Shown here one piece after another: positions 24,106-32,005 of a stretch of DNA of 64,000 nucleotides (position 1 is the stretch's first letter; each line of letters begins with the position of its first letter). A program made the position numbers and the translations under genes. This DNA is from Actinopolymorpha pittospori (GTDB lineage: Bacteria; Actinomycetota; Actinomycetes; Propionibacteriales; Actinopolymorphaceae): the NCBI RefSeq assembly GCF_014873875.1, contig NZ_JADBEM010000001.1, positions 4,712,001-4,776,000 of the forward strand, given 5' to 3'. The notes beneath the pieces are model-generated. The model worked only from the letters and a program-made list of their open reading frames with translations, was not told where the DNA came from and ran no database searches.

Positions 24106-27100
24106 ATGAGCGAGCGTTTCGGAGTTGAGGCGTCGACGCGCCCGACCGTCACAGCCGTCGTCGTCGCCCACAACGGCGCGCCGTGGCTGCACGAGCTGAT
24201 CTCGGGCATGCAGTCGCAGACGCGTGCGCCGGATCGGACCGTGGTCGTCGACACGGGCAGCCAGGACGGCTCGAAGGAGATGCTGGTCGGGAAGCTCGGT
24301 GGCCCCGTCCTCGACGCGCCGGCACGGATCGGTTTCGGCGCGGCCGTGGATCGTGCGGTCAAGGCCCTCCCGCCGCCCGGACCGGACGAGTGGTTGTGGC
24401 TGCTGCACGACGACTGCGCCCCTGCCCCCGAGGCTCTGGAAGCCCTGTTGCGTCTCCGGGAGTCGGTGCCCGAGGCGGCGGTGGTCGGCCCGAAGGTGCG
24501 CGACTGGCCTCGCGGCCGGCGGTTGCTGGAGTTCGGTGTCACGATCGCGGGCAGCGGCAACCGAGAGACCGGGTTGGAGTTCGGCGAGTTCGACCAGGGC
24601 CAACACGACGGCGTCCGTGACGTTCTGGCCGTCGGCACCGCCGGCATGCTCGTACGCCGTGACGTGTTCGAGCGGTTGGGCGGGTTCGACAGGCGGCTCG
24701 GGCTGTTCCGGGACGACGTCGACTTCTGCTGGCGGGTCCAGCGTGCCGGCCACCGGGTGGTCACCTGCCCGGACGCCCTGGTGCACCACGCGGAGGCGGG
24801 TCACCGTGGCTTCCGCAGGCTGGACGCCGTACGCGGCCGCCCGCGCCGGGTCGACCGACGCAACGCGATCTACACCCTCCTCGTCAACTCCGCCGCGTGG
24901 ATGGTTCCGCTCATCGCCGTCCGGCTGGTCATCGGATCCGTGCTGCGGATCCTCGGCCTGCTGGTGGCCAAGTGGCCTGACGCGGCCTACGACGAGTTCC
25001 GAGCGCTACTGAGCGCTTACTCCCGACCCGACCTGGTGGTCCGCGGCCGCCGCGACCGGGCGAGGCAGGCCAAGGTCTCCGCCCGCGCCGTACGCCGCCT
25101 GCTGCCGCCACCCTGGATCGGCGTGCAGCACGCGGTCGACGCGTTGGCCGCACTGTTGTCGGCTCGTTCCGGTACGCACGTCGGCTCGGGCCGGCGCGCC
25201 CGCCGGGCGATCGAGAGCGGCCCGGTCGCGGAAGAGGTGGAGGAACTCGTCGACGACAGTCCCGGCGCCTGGCGCTGGCTGCTGGCCCGCCCCCCCATCA
25301 TCGTCGTACTCCTCCTCGTCGTCGTCTCGCTCGTGGCGTGTCGCAACCTGTTCGGCGCGGGTGCGCTCGGCGGCGGCGCGCTGCTACCCGCTCCCGACAG
25401 CGTGATGGATCTTTGGCACCGGGCGTTCGAGTCGTGGCATCCGGTCGACCTGGGCAGTAGCCGGGCGGCGCCGCCCTACCTCGCGGTCGTCGCGTTCCTC
25501 GGCACCGTGCTCGCCGGCAAGGCGTGGCTGGCCCTCGACGTCCTGCTCCTCGGCGCCGTGCCGCTCGCCGGCCTCACCTCCTACTTCCTCATGCGCAGGG
25601 TGGTCCAGACCCGGCCGCTGCGGCTGTGGGCGACGGTCACCTACGCGCTGCTGCCCGCGGTGACCGGCGCCGTCGCCGCCGGTCGCCTCGGCACCTGCGT
25701 CGCGATCATCGTGCTGCCGCTGGTGGCACTGGCCGTCCTTCGGATGTACGGCGGCACGGGTGCCGCCACCGGATCCTGGAGCCCCGCGTGGGCCGCCGGT
25801 CTGCTGCTCGGCGTCCTCACCGCGTTCGTCCCGATCGGCTACGTACTCGCGCTCGGCTTCGGCATCGTCGCGGCCGTGCTCCCGGCGCTGTACAAGCCGG
25901 GGATCCGGACCCGGATCGCCGTGGTTCTGGTGGTGCCGCCGCTGGTGCTGCTGCCCTGGTTGCCGGTGCTCGCGAGCAACCCCGGCGCGCTCCTCGGCGA
26001 GGCCGGGTTGGCGCTGCCCGGGCTGGCCGACTCCGATCTCGCGGAGACCAGCCTCCTGCTCGGCGGTCCGGGTGGTCCCGGTGCGGCACCGGTGTGGATG
26101 TTCGGTCTCCTGCTGCTCGTCGCACTGGTGGCGTTGCTCCGTCGTGACCAGGGCAGGGGCGTCCTCCTGGCCTGGGGCCTGAGCCTGGCCGGCCTGGCGC
26201 TCGGCCTCGTCCAGAGCAAGCTCTCCGTCCACACCGAGTGGAACGCGGTGTCGATCCCCTCCTGGCCGGGCCTCGCGGCAGTCCTCGTGGCCGCCGGCTG
26301 GATCCTCGCGATCGTGCATGGTGCCGACGGTGCGAGACGGGTCTTCCGCCAGCGCAGCTTCTCCTGGCGCCAGCCCGCCATCGGCGCACTCGTCGTGGTC
26401 GCGGCCGCCGCGCCGGTCCTGGGCGCCGGCTGGTGGATCATCCGGGGCGCCGAACAGCCGCTCGACCGCGACGCCGGCGCCGCGGTACCCCCCTACATCC
26501 GGTCCGCGCAGCAGTCCGCCGCGCATCCGCGGGCGCTCGTCGTCCAGGTCGACGGCGGCGCGGGGCGCTACGCCGTACTCCGAGGTGGCGCGGCCCGGCT
26601 CGGCGACGAACAGACCGGTGCCCCCACCGCGACCCTCGCAGGGCTCGACAGCACGGTCGGCGACCTCGTCGGGGAGACCCAGCGGGAGGCGACCGCGGCC
26701 CGGCTCGCGGCGTACGGCATCGGCTACGTCTACCTGTCCGCTCCCGCCGACCCCGGGTCCGTGGAGCGGCTCGACGGAACCCCAGGGCTCACCCGGGCGA
26801 GCGCGCCGCAAGGCGCAGCGGCCTGGAAGGTCGACCTGCCGGTCGGACAACTCCGGATCCTCCCGCCCGGCTCGCCCGACCCGCGCGGCGACGGTACGGA
26901 GATGAGCGACGCCACGTCGGCGCAGGTGCTCGGGATCGACCCGAACGGTGCCGCCGTCACCGTGCCCGACGGTCCGGCCGGACGACGGCTCGTGCTCGCC
27001 GACGCACAGGACGACGGCTGGCGGGCCACCATCTCCGGCCAGGCGCTGCGGCCCACCGAGTACGCCGGCTGGGCGCAGGCGTTCGAGCTGCCCGCGACGG

Positions 27101-27393
27101 GTGGCCGGCTGGTGCTCGAGCACCAGCCGCGGCTGCAGGGTGAACTCCTCCTGATCCAGGGTCTGCTGGTCCTCGTGTTCCTCGTGCTCGCGCTGCCCAC
27201 CCGGGCGCGCCGCGATCCTCCTCCGCTGGAACCTCCGGGTGGTCGCCGCAGTGCCGGGGCAGCCTCGGCGGAGCCCCGCCCGGGTCGCCGCTCGGCGGCT
27301 CAGGGCGTACCCGTCGGGAGCATGGCGCCGTCGGCCGGGGGCGCCGCCGGTCCGCCTGATCCAGGGCGATCTCGTGAGGGAGTGCAGCCGTGA
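24106..27393 (+). CDS. Very large family 2 glycosyltransferase fused to a polytopic membrane region
   Basis: The product has 1095 residues. The GT2 domain occupies about 12-260: TAVVVAHNGAPWLHELI, VVVDTGSQDGS, LLHDDCAP (metal-binding Asp pair) and FRDDVDFCWRVQRAGH. From about 270 to 800 there are ten or more hydrophobic segments (including IIVVLLLVVVSLVA and ALLRRDQGRGVLLAWGLSLA). The last 290 residues are a non-membrane domain, then one helix (LLIQGLLVLVFLVLALP) and a Pro/Gly/Arg tail. It probably transfers sugar to a lipid-linked wall polymer at the membrane. TAGTGT (24053-24058) may be its -10. Its stop overlaps the next GTG (GTGA), so the DUF5719 partner is co-translated. The pairing after whiB is conserved in actinobacteria as I recall it. 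Donor and product are unknown. Confidence 0.85.
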   Translation: MSERFGVEASTRPTVTAVVVAHNGAPWLHELISGMQSQTRAPDRTVVVDTGSQDGSKEMLVGKLGGPVLDAPARIGFGAAVDRAVKALPPPGPDEWLWLLHDDCAPAPEALEALLRLRESVPEAAVVGPKVRDWPRGRRLLEFGVTIAGSGNRETGLEFGEFDQGQHDGVRDVLAVGTAGMLVRRDVFERLGGFDRRLGLFRDDVDFCWRVQRAGHRVVTCPDALVHHAEAGHRGFRRLDAVRGRPRRVDRRNAIYTLLVNSAAWMVPLIAVRLVIGSVLRILGLLVAKWPDAAYDEFRALLSAYSRPDLVVRGRRDRARQAKVSARAVRRLLPPPWIGVQHAVDALAALLSARSGTHVGSGRRARRAIESGPVAEEVEELVDDSPGAWRWLLARPPIIVVLLLVVVSLVACRNLFGAGALGGGALLPAPDSVMDLWHRAFESWHPVDLGSSRAAPPYLAVVAFLGTVLAGKAWLALDVLLLGAVPLAGLTSYFLMRRVVQTRPLRLWATVTYALLPAVTGAVAAGRLGTCVAIIVLPLVALAVLRMYGGTGAATGSWSPAWAAGLLLGVLTAFVPIGYVLALGFGIVAAVLPALYKPGIRTRIAVVLVVPPLVLLPWLPVLASNPGALLGEAGLALPGLADSDLAETSLLLGGPGGPGAAPVWMFGLLLLVALVALLRRDQGRGVLLAWGLSLAGLALGLVQSKLSVHTEWNAVSIPSWPGLAAVLVAAGWILAIVHGADGARRVFRQRSFSWRQPAIGALVVVAAAAPVLGAGWWIIRGAEQPLDRDAGAAVPPYIRSAQQSAAHPRALVVQVDGGAGRYAVLRGGAARLGDEQTGAPTATLAGLDSTVGDLVGETQREATAARLAAYGIGYVYLSAPADPGSVERLDGTPGLTRASAPQGAAAWKVDLPVGQLRILPPGSPDPRGDGTEMSDATSAQVLGIDPNGAAVTVPDGPAGRRLVLADAQDDGWRATISGQALRPTEYAGWAQAFELPATGGRLVLEHQPRLQGELLLIQGLLVLVFLVLALPTRARRDPPPLEPPGGRRSAGAASAEPRPGRRSAAQGVPVGSMAPSAGGAAGPPDPGRSREGVQP

Positions 27394-28934
27394 ACCGTCC
27401 CATCGTGCGGCTGGGTGTGGTCGCGGTCGTCGCCGCCGTCCTCGTCGGCGGTGTGACGCTGCTGTCGCCGGCCCTGACCTCGGCGGGGGAGTCCGCGCAG
27501 GCGCCCACCCGGCCGACCCGCGTGCCCCTCGACCGGGCGACGTTCGTCTGCCCCGAGTCCAGCTACGTGAGCGGCCAGACCAGCACGGACGTCGCCGCGG
27601 TGGCCGCCCCCGCGAGCGTCGACGGCGGGCAGACCAACGCCGCGGGTGGCGCAGCGGGCACGCCGGAGGCGCGGCTCGCCGTCTCCTCCCTCGGAACGCC
27701 CACCACCCCCGTGGCGTCGGTCGACCGGCGGGAGCGGGTCGCCACCTACGCTGTCCGCAAGACCCAGACTCCACCGCTGGTCGTCACCGCGCACGGATCG
27801 GTCGCGCCCGGCGCGGTCGCCGGACAGCTCACCAGGACGAGCACGGGTCCGCTGCGCGGTCTGGCCGAGACGCCGTGTTCTGGTCCTGGCGCGCAGTTCT
27901 GGTTCGTCGGCACCGGCAGTGAGCTCGGCCGGCACGGCCGGGTCTACCTCACCAACACCGACGAGGGGTCGGCCCAGGTCGACCTGCGGCTCTACGACGA
28001 GAAGGGCGAGGTCGACTCCGACGCCGGACGTGGCCTCACCATCGCCGCCGGCAGGCAGCAGGTCGTCGAACTCGACAAGCTGGCGCCGACCAGCAAGCAT
28101 CTCGCGGTCGCCGTCGTCGCCCAGCGCGGCCGCGTCTCCGCCGCCCTGCGAGACGACGCGGTCAAGGGCGAGACCGCCGTGGGTGTCGACTGGATCCCGT
28201 CCGCGACGCCGCCGGCCAAGGAGATCGTGGTGCCCGGCGTTGCCTCCGGCGACGGCGAGCGAGTCCTCACCATCGTCGCTCCCGAGGACTCCACCGCGAG
28301 CGTCAACCTGTCGTTGCTGGCCGCGAACGGAAGCTTCCGGCCCGCCGACCTCGGCGATCTGGAGATCAAGCCGGGCGCCGTCGTGGAAGTTCCGCTCCAG
28401 AACGCCCTCCGCAAGCAGGCGGGCGCCGTTCGGATCGACTCCGACGTACCCGTGACCGCCAGCGTCCGGAGCGTGCTCGGCTCCGGCTCGGGCCCGCACG
28501 ACGTGGCCTACACCTCGGCGGCGCGTGCGCTGTCCGGACCTGCCGTCGTACCCGACACCCGCGGGGGTACCGGACGTACGTCCAGCCTGCTGCTGTCGAG
28601 TCCTTCCCAGCAGGCGGTGAACGCCGCCGTCACGTTGGTCGCCCCCGACGGCCGCCAGCTCCACACGAGCAGGGTGACAGTCCGCCCCGGCAGCACGGTC
28701 GAGTTGAAGCTGGAGCCGCCGAAGGGGACGGAGCGCTACGCCGTGGTGGTGACACCCGATCGTGGCGGACCGTTGTACGGCACCCGGCTGCTGGTGGAGA
28801 ACGCCAAGGACGGCCCGATGGTGTCGTCGTGGCCGCTCGCCACGGGCGAGACGACCGCCGTACGCCCAGTCGCCCGCGCCGACATCGGCGCCGGGATTGG
28901 CGTCGAGGCCCCCCGCGACCCGATCTTCCACTAG
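27390..28934 (+). CDS. Exported DUF5719-like protein
   Basis: The product has 514 residues. An N-terminal helix (about 7-28, VVAVVAAVLVGGVTLLSPAL) is a signal peptide or anchor. The rest is beta-rich with repeated patterns (WFVGTGSELGRHGRVYLTN, SVNLSLLAANGSF, NAAVTLVAPDGRQLH), as in tandem Ig-like domains. C52 and C164 could form a disulfide outside the cell. It matches what I recall of DUF5719, a partner of the large GT2 in actinobacteria. The GTGA overlap with the GT2 gene suggests equimolar production and a shared extracellular role, perhaps on the polymer the GT2 makes. No catalytic motif is visible. It is followed by a hairpin. Confidence 0.72.
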   Translation: MNRPIVRLGVVAVVAAVLVGGVTLLSPALTSAGESAQAPTRPTRVPLDRATFVCPESSYVSGQTSTDVAAVAAPASVDGGQTNAAGGAAGTPEARLAVSSLGTPTTPVASVDRRERVATYAVRKTQTPPLVVTAHGSVAPGAVAGQLTRTSTGPLRGLAETPCSGPGAQFWFVGTGSELGRHGRVYLTNTDEGSAQVDLRLYDEKGEVDSDAGRGLTIAAGRQQVVELDKLAPTSKHLAVAVVAQRGRVSAALRDDAVKGETAVGVDWIPSATPPAKEIVVPGVASGDGERVLTIVAPEDSTASVNLSLLAANGSFRPADLGDLEIKPGAVVEVPLQNALRKQAGAVRIDSDVPVTASVRSVLGSGSGPHDVAYTSAARALSGPAVVPDTRGGTGRTSSLLLSSPSQQAVNAAVTLVAPDGRQLHTSRVTVRPGSTVELKLEPPKGTERYAVVVTPDRGGPLYGTRLLVENAKDGPMVSSWPLATGETTAVRPVARADIGAGIGVEAPRDPIFH

Positions 28935-28975
28935 TCGCAGCGGCCCGCATCCACGCTGGCGGCGTTGTCGTCGTC

Positions 28976-28998
28976 GCCAATAGGACACCGCTATTGGC
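28976..28998 (+). terminator. Hairpin with TTCT tail after DUF5719 gene
   Basis: GCCAATAG (28976-28983) and CTATTGGC (28991-28998) pair perfectly across a 7-nt loop, followed by TTCTCC. The stem is AT-richer than the surroundings. It lies just before the convergent gene's end at 29012. Confidence 0.65.
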
Positions 28999-29011
28999 TT
29001 CTCCTCCGCGG

Positions 29012-29545
29012 CTACTCCTCGCCGTAGTCCGGGTCGATCTCGTTCGGGCCGAGCCCGAGGAGTTCGGCGACCTGCTCGACCACGACGTCGTGAACGAGCG
29101 CGGACAGTTCGGACGTGCCCACGGCCCGTAGCTCGATGGGCCGGCGGTAGAGCACGATGCGTGCGGGTTCGCCGCGTTCGGCGGTCAGGACGGCCCCCAG
29201 GGGTACGTCGTCCAGGCCGTGGTCGCGGCGCGGGTCCGGGACGTCCTCGACCGCGAACTCCACACCGTCGAGTTCCTGGGCGAACCGGCGTTCGAGCTCT
29301 TCCACGGCATCCAGGACGAACTCGTCGAACCGCTGCGCCCGGCTCCGTGCCACTGGGACGCCGGCGGGAGCGAGCGGTCCCCGCACGGCGAGCGGCCCAC
29401 GCATGCCACGGCCGTGCCGGTCCCGGCGGCGGCCGGCCCGGCCGCCGCCCACGCTGACGGCGTGCGGAGGCGGTGCGAGGGGCACGTGCGTGGTGGCGGG
29501 AGCGGGACGGCCCTTGTCGGCGTCTGGTGCGTGCGGTGCGCTCAC
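29012..29545 (-). CDS. Zincin-fold metallopeptidase-family protein with degenerate zinc motif
   Basis: The product has 177 residues. Residues 1-65 are Pro/Arg/Gly-rich and 66-177 match the small metallopeptidase family I know as Zincin_1: QRFDEFVLDAVEELERRF, GVEFAVEDVPDP, IVLYRRPIELRA and LSALVHDVVVEQVAELLGLG. The HExxH position reads H152-D-V-V-V156, so the catalytic Glu is Asp and the second His is Val. Proteolysis by the usual mechanism is therefore unlikely, and the fold may serve another role. TAAGCT lies six nt before GTG 29545 (29557-29552), supporting this start and a leaderless mRNA. It is divergent from DUF3499, an arrangement I recall in other actinobacteria. Confidence 0.78.
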   Translation of the reverse strand: MSAPHAPDADKGRPAPATTHVPLAPPPHAVSVGGGRAGRRRDRHGRGMRGPLAVRGPLAPAGVPVARSRAQRFDEFVLDAVEELERRFAQELDGVEFAVEDVPDPRRDHGLDDVPLGAVLTAERGEPARIVLYRRPIELRAVGTSELSALVHDVVVEQVAELLGLGPNEIDPDYGEE

Positions 29546-29551
29546 GGTCTG

Positions 29552-29557
29552 AGCTTA
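29552..29557 (-). promoter_or_regulatory. -10 element TAAGCT of the zincin-like gene (leaderless)
   Basis: On the minus strand TAAGCT is six nt before GTG 29545, with no Shine-Dalgarno between. Confidence 0.45.
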
Positions 29558-29884
29558 TGGGGTGGGAACCCCCGGACCATCGGTCCGAGGCCAGCCGCGC
29601 CGACGGCCCCGCGTGGGGACGGGGCGGGAGTCCGGTGTGTCCGGTTCCTCCACCGGCGGCGGCCCGACCGAGCGTCCACCAGGACCGACCTCCGGGCCGA
29701 AGCGGGAGGGATCGATCAGGTGATCGTCGATCCCTCGGAGTCCCGGTTCGTCCTGATTCGCACCAGCCTGCGGAGTCTGCCGAGGTGCGGCCGGAACCGG
29801 CCCGAGACGTGGGTGGCATGCCCCGTTTCAGAGTCTCTGAGCGATATGGAGCGTGTTAGGTGCGACGTCTGGATCGTGGGGCGG
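29558..29884. other. Intergenic region with a perfect hairpin at 29706-29736
   Basis: About 330 bp without a supported gene. GAGGGATCGA (29706-29715) and TCGATCCCTC (29727-29736) form a perfect 10-bp stem with an 11-nt loop. It sits mid-way between divergent starts, so it is not an obvious terminator and could be an operator or RNA element. Confidence 0.4.
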
Positions 29885-29890
29885 TACGAT
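29885..29890 (+). promoter_or_regulatory. -10 element TACGAT of the DUF3499 gene (leaderless)
   Basis: TACGAT is eight nt before GTG 29899. This favours 29899 over the longer GTG at 29860, which would place the promoter inside the gene. Confidence 0.45.
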
Positions 29891-29898
29891 CCGACCTC

Positions 29899-30252
29899 GT
29901 GGGCTCGCTGCGGAAGTGTTCTCGAACGGCTTGCTCGCGTCCTGCCGTGACCACCCTCACCTACGTCTACGCCGAGTCGACCGCGGTGCTCGGTCCACTG
30001 GCTACCTACGCCGAGCCGCATTGCTACGACCTGTGCTCCGAGCACGCTGAGCGCCTCACGGTGCCGCGTGGCTGGGAGGTCATCCGGCTCGCCCCCGACC
30101 CGGAGTCGTTGCGGCCCTCGGCTGACGACCTGGAGGCGCTCGCCAACGCCGTGCGCGAGGCAGCGCGGCCCCGCGAAAGCACCCCCGAACCACCCTCCGA
30201 GGTGGGTCGACGAGGTCACCTGAGAGTCCTCCGCAACCCCGACGGCGGCTGA
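29899..30252 (+). CDS. DUF3499 family protein
   Basis: The product is a 117-residue protein matching DUF3499 closely: RKCSRTACSRPAVTTLTY, then ADSTAVLGPLATYAEPHCYDLCSEHAERL-like sequence in pieces, and PRGWEVIRL. Two cysteine pairs (CSRTAC and CYDLC), with His, look like a small zinc ribbon. The C-terminal 45 residues are variable. The function is unknown. The gene sits 71 bp before manB, an order conserved in actinobacteria in my memory. The start at GTG 29899 is chosen from the family's usual beginning and the -10 element upstream; a start at 29860 would add 13 unusual residues. Confidence 0.8.
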   Translation: MGSLRKCSRTACSRPAVTTLTYVYAESTAVLGPLATYAEPHCYDLCSEHAERLTVPRGWEVIRLAPDPESLRPSADDLEALANAVREAARPRESTPEPPSEVGRRGHLRVLRNPDGG

Positions 30253-30311
30253 GGGCCACCTCGACCCGACACCACCGGCGCGGGTGCGGCCCCTTGGGCC
30301 TCTCGCGCCGA

Positions 30312-30317
30312 TAGGGT
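30312..30317 (+). promoter_or_regulatory. -10 element TAGGGT of manB (leaderless)
   Basis: TAGGGT lies six nt (GGCGTC) before GTG 30324, so transcription would begin at the start codon. Confidence 0.5.
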
Positions 30318-30323
30318 GGCGTC

Positions 30324-31688
30324 GTGCCTGATCCGGGAGCGGTCTTCAAGGCCTACGACATCCGGGGCGTCGTGCCCGACCAGCTCGACGCCGATCTCGC
30401 CCGCGCGGTGGGCGAGGCTTTCGTGGACGTACTCGACAACCCCGCGGCGGTCGTGGTCGGTCAGGACATGCGAACGGCCTCTCCGGAGTTGGCCCAGGCG
30501 TTCGCCGCTGGCGTGACCAGCCGCGGTGCCGACGTGATCGACATCGGCCTCGCCTCCACCGACGGCCTCTACTTCGCCAGCGGGCATCTGGATCTCCCGG
30601 GTGCGATGTTCACCGCGAGCCACAACCCTCCGGAGTACGGCGGGATCAAGCTGTGCCGCCCTGGTGCCGCGCCCGTGGGTCAGGAGACCGGGCTCGCGCA
30701 GATCCGCGCCCTGATCGAGCAGGGGCCAAGCCATGACACCGTGCTCTCGACCGGCAAGATCGAGCGTCGCGACCTGCTCTCCGCCTACGCCAAGCACCTG
30801 CTCGGCCTGGTCGACTTGTCCGGGATCCGGCGCCTCACCGTCGCGGTCGACGCCGGCAACGGCATGGCCGGGCTGACCGTGCCCGAGGTGTTCGCCGACC
30901 TGCGGATCGATCTCGTGCCGATGTACTTCGAGCTGGACGGCACCTTCCCGCACCACGAAGCCAACCCGATCGAGCCGGCGAACCTCCTCGACCTGCAGGC
31001 CAAGGTCCGTGAGGTCGGAGCCGACATCGGCCTCGCCTTCGACGGCGACGCCGACCGGTGCTGGGTGATCGACGAGAACGCCGAGTCCGTCTCACCGTCG
31101 ACGATCACGGCGCTGATCGCGGTCCGGGAGCTGGAGCGGGAGCCCGGTGCGACGATCATCCACAACCTGATCACCTCTCGCGCGGTCCCCGAGATCGTCC
31201 GGGAGCACGGCGGTACCCCCGTGCGTGACCGGGTAGGCCACTCGTTCATCAAGGCGACCATGGCCCGGACCGGCGCGATCTTCGGCGGCGAACATTCCGC
31301 GCACTTCTACTTCCGTGACTTCTGGCGGGCGGATTCGGGCATGCTCGCGGCTCTCCACACGCTCGCGGCACTCGGTGGACAGAGCAGGCCGCTGTCGGAG
31401 CTGCTCAAGGCGTACCAGCGCTATCCCGCCTCCGGGGAGATCAACAGCCACGTCGACGACCAGGCTGGCACACTGGCGCGGGTGAAGGACGCCTACGCCG
31501 GAGGGGTGGGCGTGACCGTCGACGAGTTGGACGGGCTTACGGTGGAGCACACCGACTGGTGGTTCAACCTGCGTCCCTCCAACACCGAGCCGGTGCTCCG
31601 ACTCAACGCGGAGGCGGTTGACCGGACGACGATGGAAGGCCTGCGTGACGAGGTCCTCGGCCTGGTCCGAGGCACCGTGAACGCCTGA
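30324..31688 (+). CDS. manB: Phosphomannomutase/phosphoglucomutase
   Basis: The product is a 454-residue alpha-D-phosphohexomutase. FKAYDIRGVVP (8-18) is the N-terminal signature, FTASHNPPEYGGIKL carries the phosphoserine, FDGDADRCWVID binds magnesium, GEHSAHFYFRD is the sugar-binding loop, and NLRPSNTEPVLRLN the phosphate-binding loop. It converts mannose-6-phosphate to mannose-1-phosphate, the substrate of ManC (16294), and may also act on glucose phosphates. It heads a run with Trm112, the SIS gene and manA, spaced by 45, 5 and 29 bp, which suggests one operon for GDP-mannose supply. Confidence 0.93.
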   Translation: MPDPGAVFKAYDIRGVVPDQLDADLARAVGEAFVDVLDNPAAVVVGQDMRTASPELAQAFAAGVTSRGADVIDIGLASTDGLYFASGHLDLPGAMFTASHNPPEYGGIKLCRPGAAPVGQETGLAQIRALIEQGPSHDTVLSTGKIERRDLLSAYAKHLLGLVDLSGIRRLTVAVDAGNGMAGLTVPEVFADLRIDLVPMYFELDGTFPHHEANPIEPANLLDLQAKVREVGADIGLAFDGDADRCWVIDENAESVSPSTITALIAVRELEREPGATIIHNLITSRAVPEIVREHGGTPVRDRVGHSFIKATMARTGAIFGGEHSAHFYFRDFWRADSGMLAALHTLAALGGQSRPLSELLKAYQRYPASGEINSHVDDQAGTLARVKDAYAGGVGVTVDELDGLTVEHTDWWFNLRPSNTEPVLRLNAEAVDRTTMEGLRDEVLGLVRGTVNA

Positions 31689-31733
31689 GGTAACACCTGA
31701 CGTGACGACGCTCGGCACCCGAAGGGATCAGCG

Positions 31734-32000
31734 GTGAACCTCAACCCTCAGCTCCTCGAGATCCTGGCCTGCCCGGCCTGCAAGTCGCCGCTCGAGGTGG
31801 ACGACGAAGCGTCGGAGCTGGTCTGCACCAACACCGAATGTGGCCTCGCCTACTCCGTGCGAGACGACATCCCCGTGCTCCTGGTCGACGAGGCCCGCAA
31901 ACCGGCCGGCGCCGAGGGGCCCGCCGACGAGGCGACCCGCTCCGCCACCGCCGCGTCCGGCGAGCGGATGGGCAACTCCGAGCCATCCAGCGACGCCTGA
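31734..32000 (+). CDS. Trm112 family zinc-binding small protein
   Basis: The product is an 88-residue protein. LLEILACPACKSPLEV and LVCTNTECGLAYSVRDDIPVLL give the C-x2-C...C-x4-C zinc ribbon typical of Trm112/YcaR-like proteins, and residues 58-88 are a low-complexity tail. Eukaryotic Trm112 activates methyltransferases; bacterial members are uncharacterised and often lie in wall-polysaccharide or mannose operons. GTG 31734 follows GAAGGGATCAGCG, a reasonable ribosome site. It is followed five bp later by the SIS gene. Confidence 0.85.
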   Translation: MNLNPQLLEILACPACKSPLEVDDEASELVCTNTECGLAYSVRDDIPVLLVDEARKPAGAEGPADEATRSATAASGERMGNSEPSSDA

Positions 32001-32005
32001 CCGCC

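Noticed and set aside
21681..24764. A 1027-codon minus-strand open frame across the Q/Y/G-rich gene and whiB
   Set aside because: It is antisense to genes with clear domains, has Leu/Val and Ala repeats that mirror the Gln/Tyr codons opposite, and no recognisable domain. Long antisense frames are expected at this G/C content.
25384..29819. Two long minus-strand open frames (796 and 839 codons) over the large GT2 and DUF5719 genes
   Set aside because: They are shadows of well-supported plus-strand genes, with Arg/Gly/Glu-biased translations and no motifs.
29558..29859. Short plus-strand open frames before DUF3499
   Set aside because: They have Arg/Pro-rich translations, no ribosome sites and no recognisable domain, and lie in a divergent promoter region.
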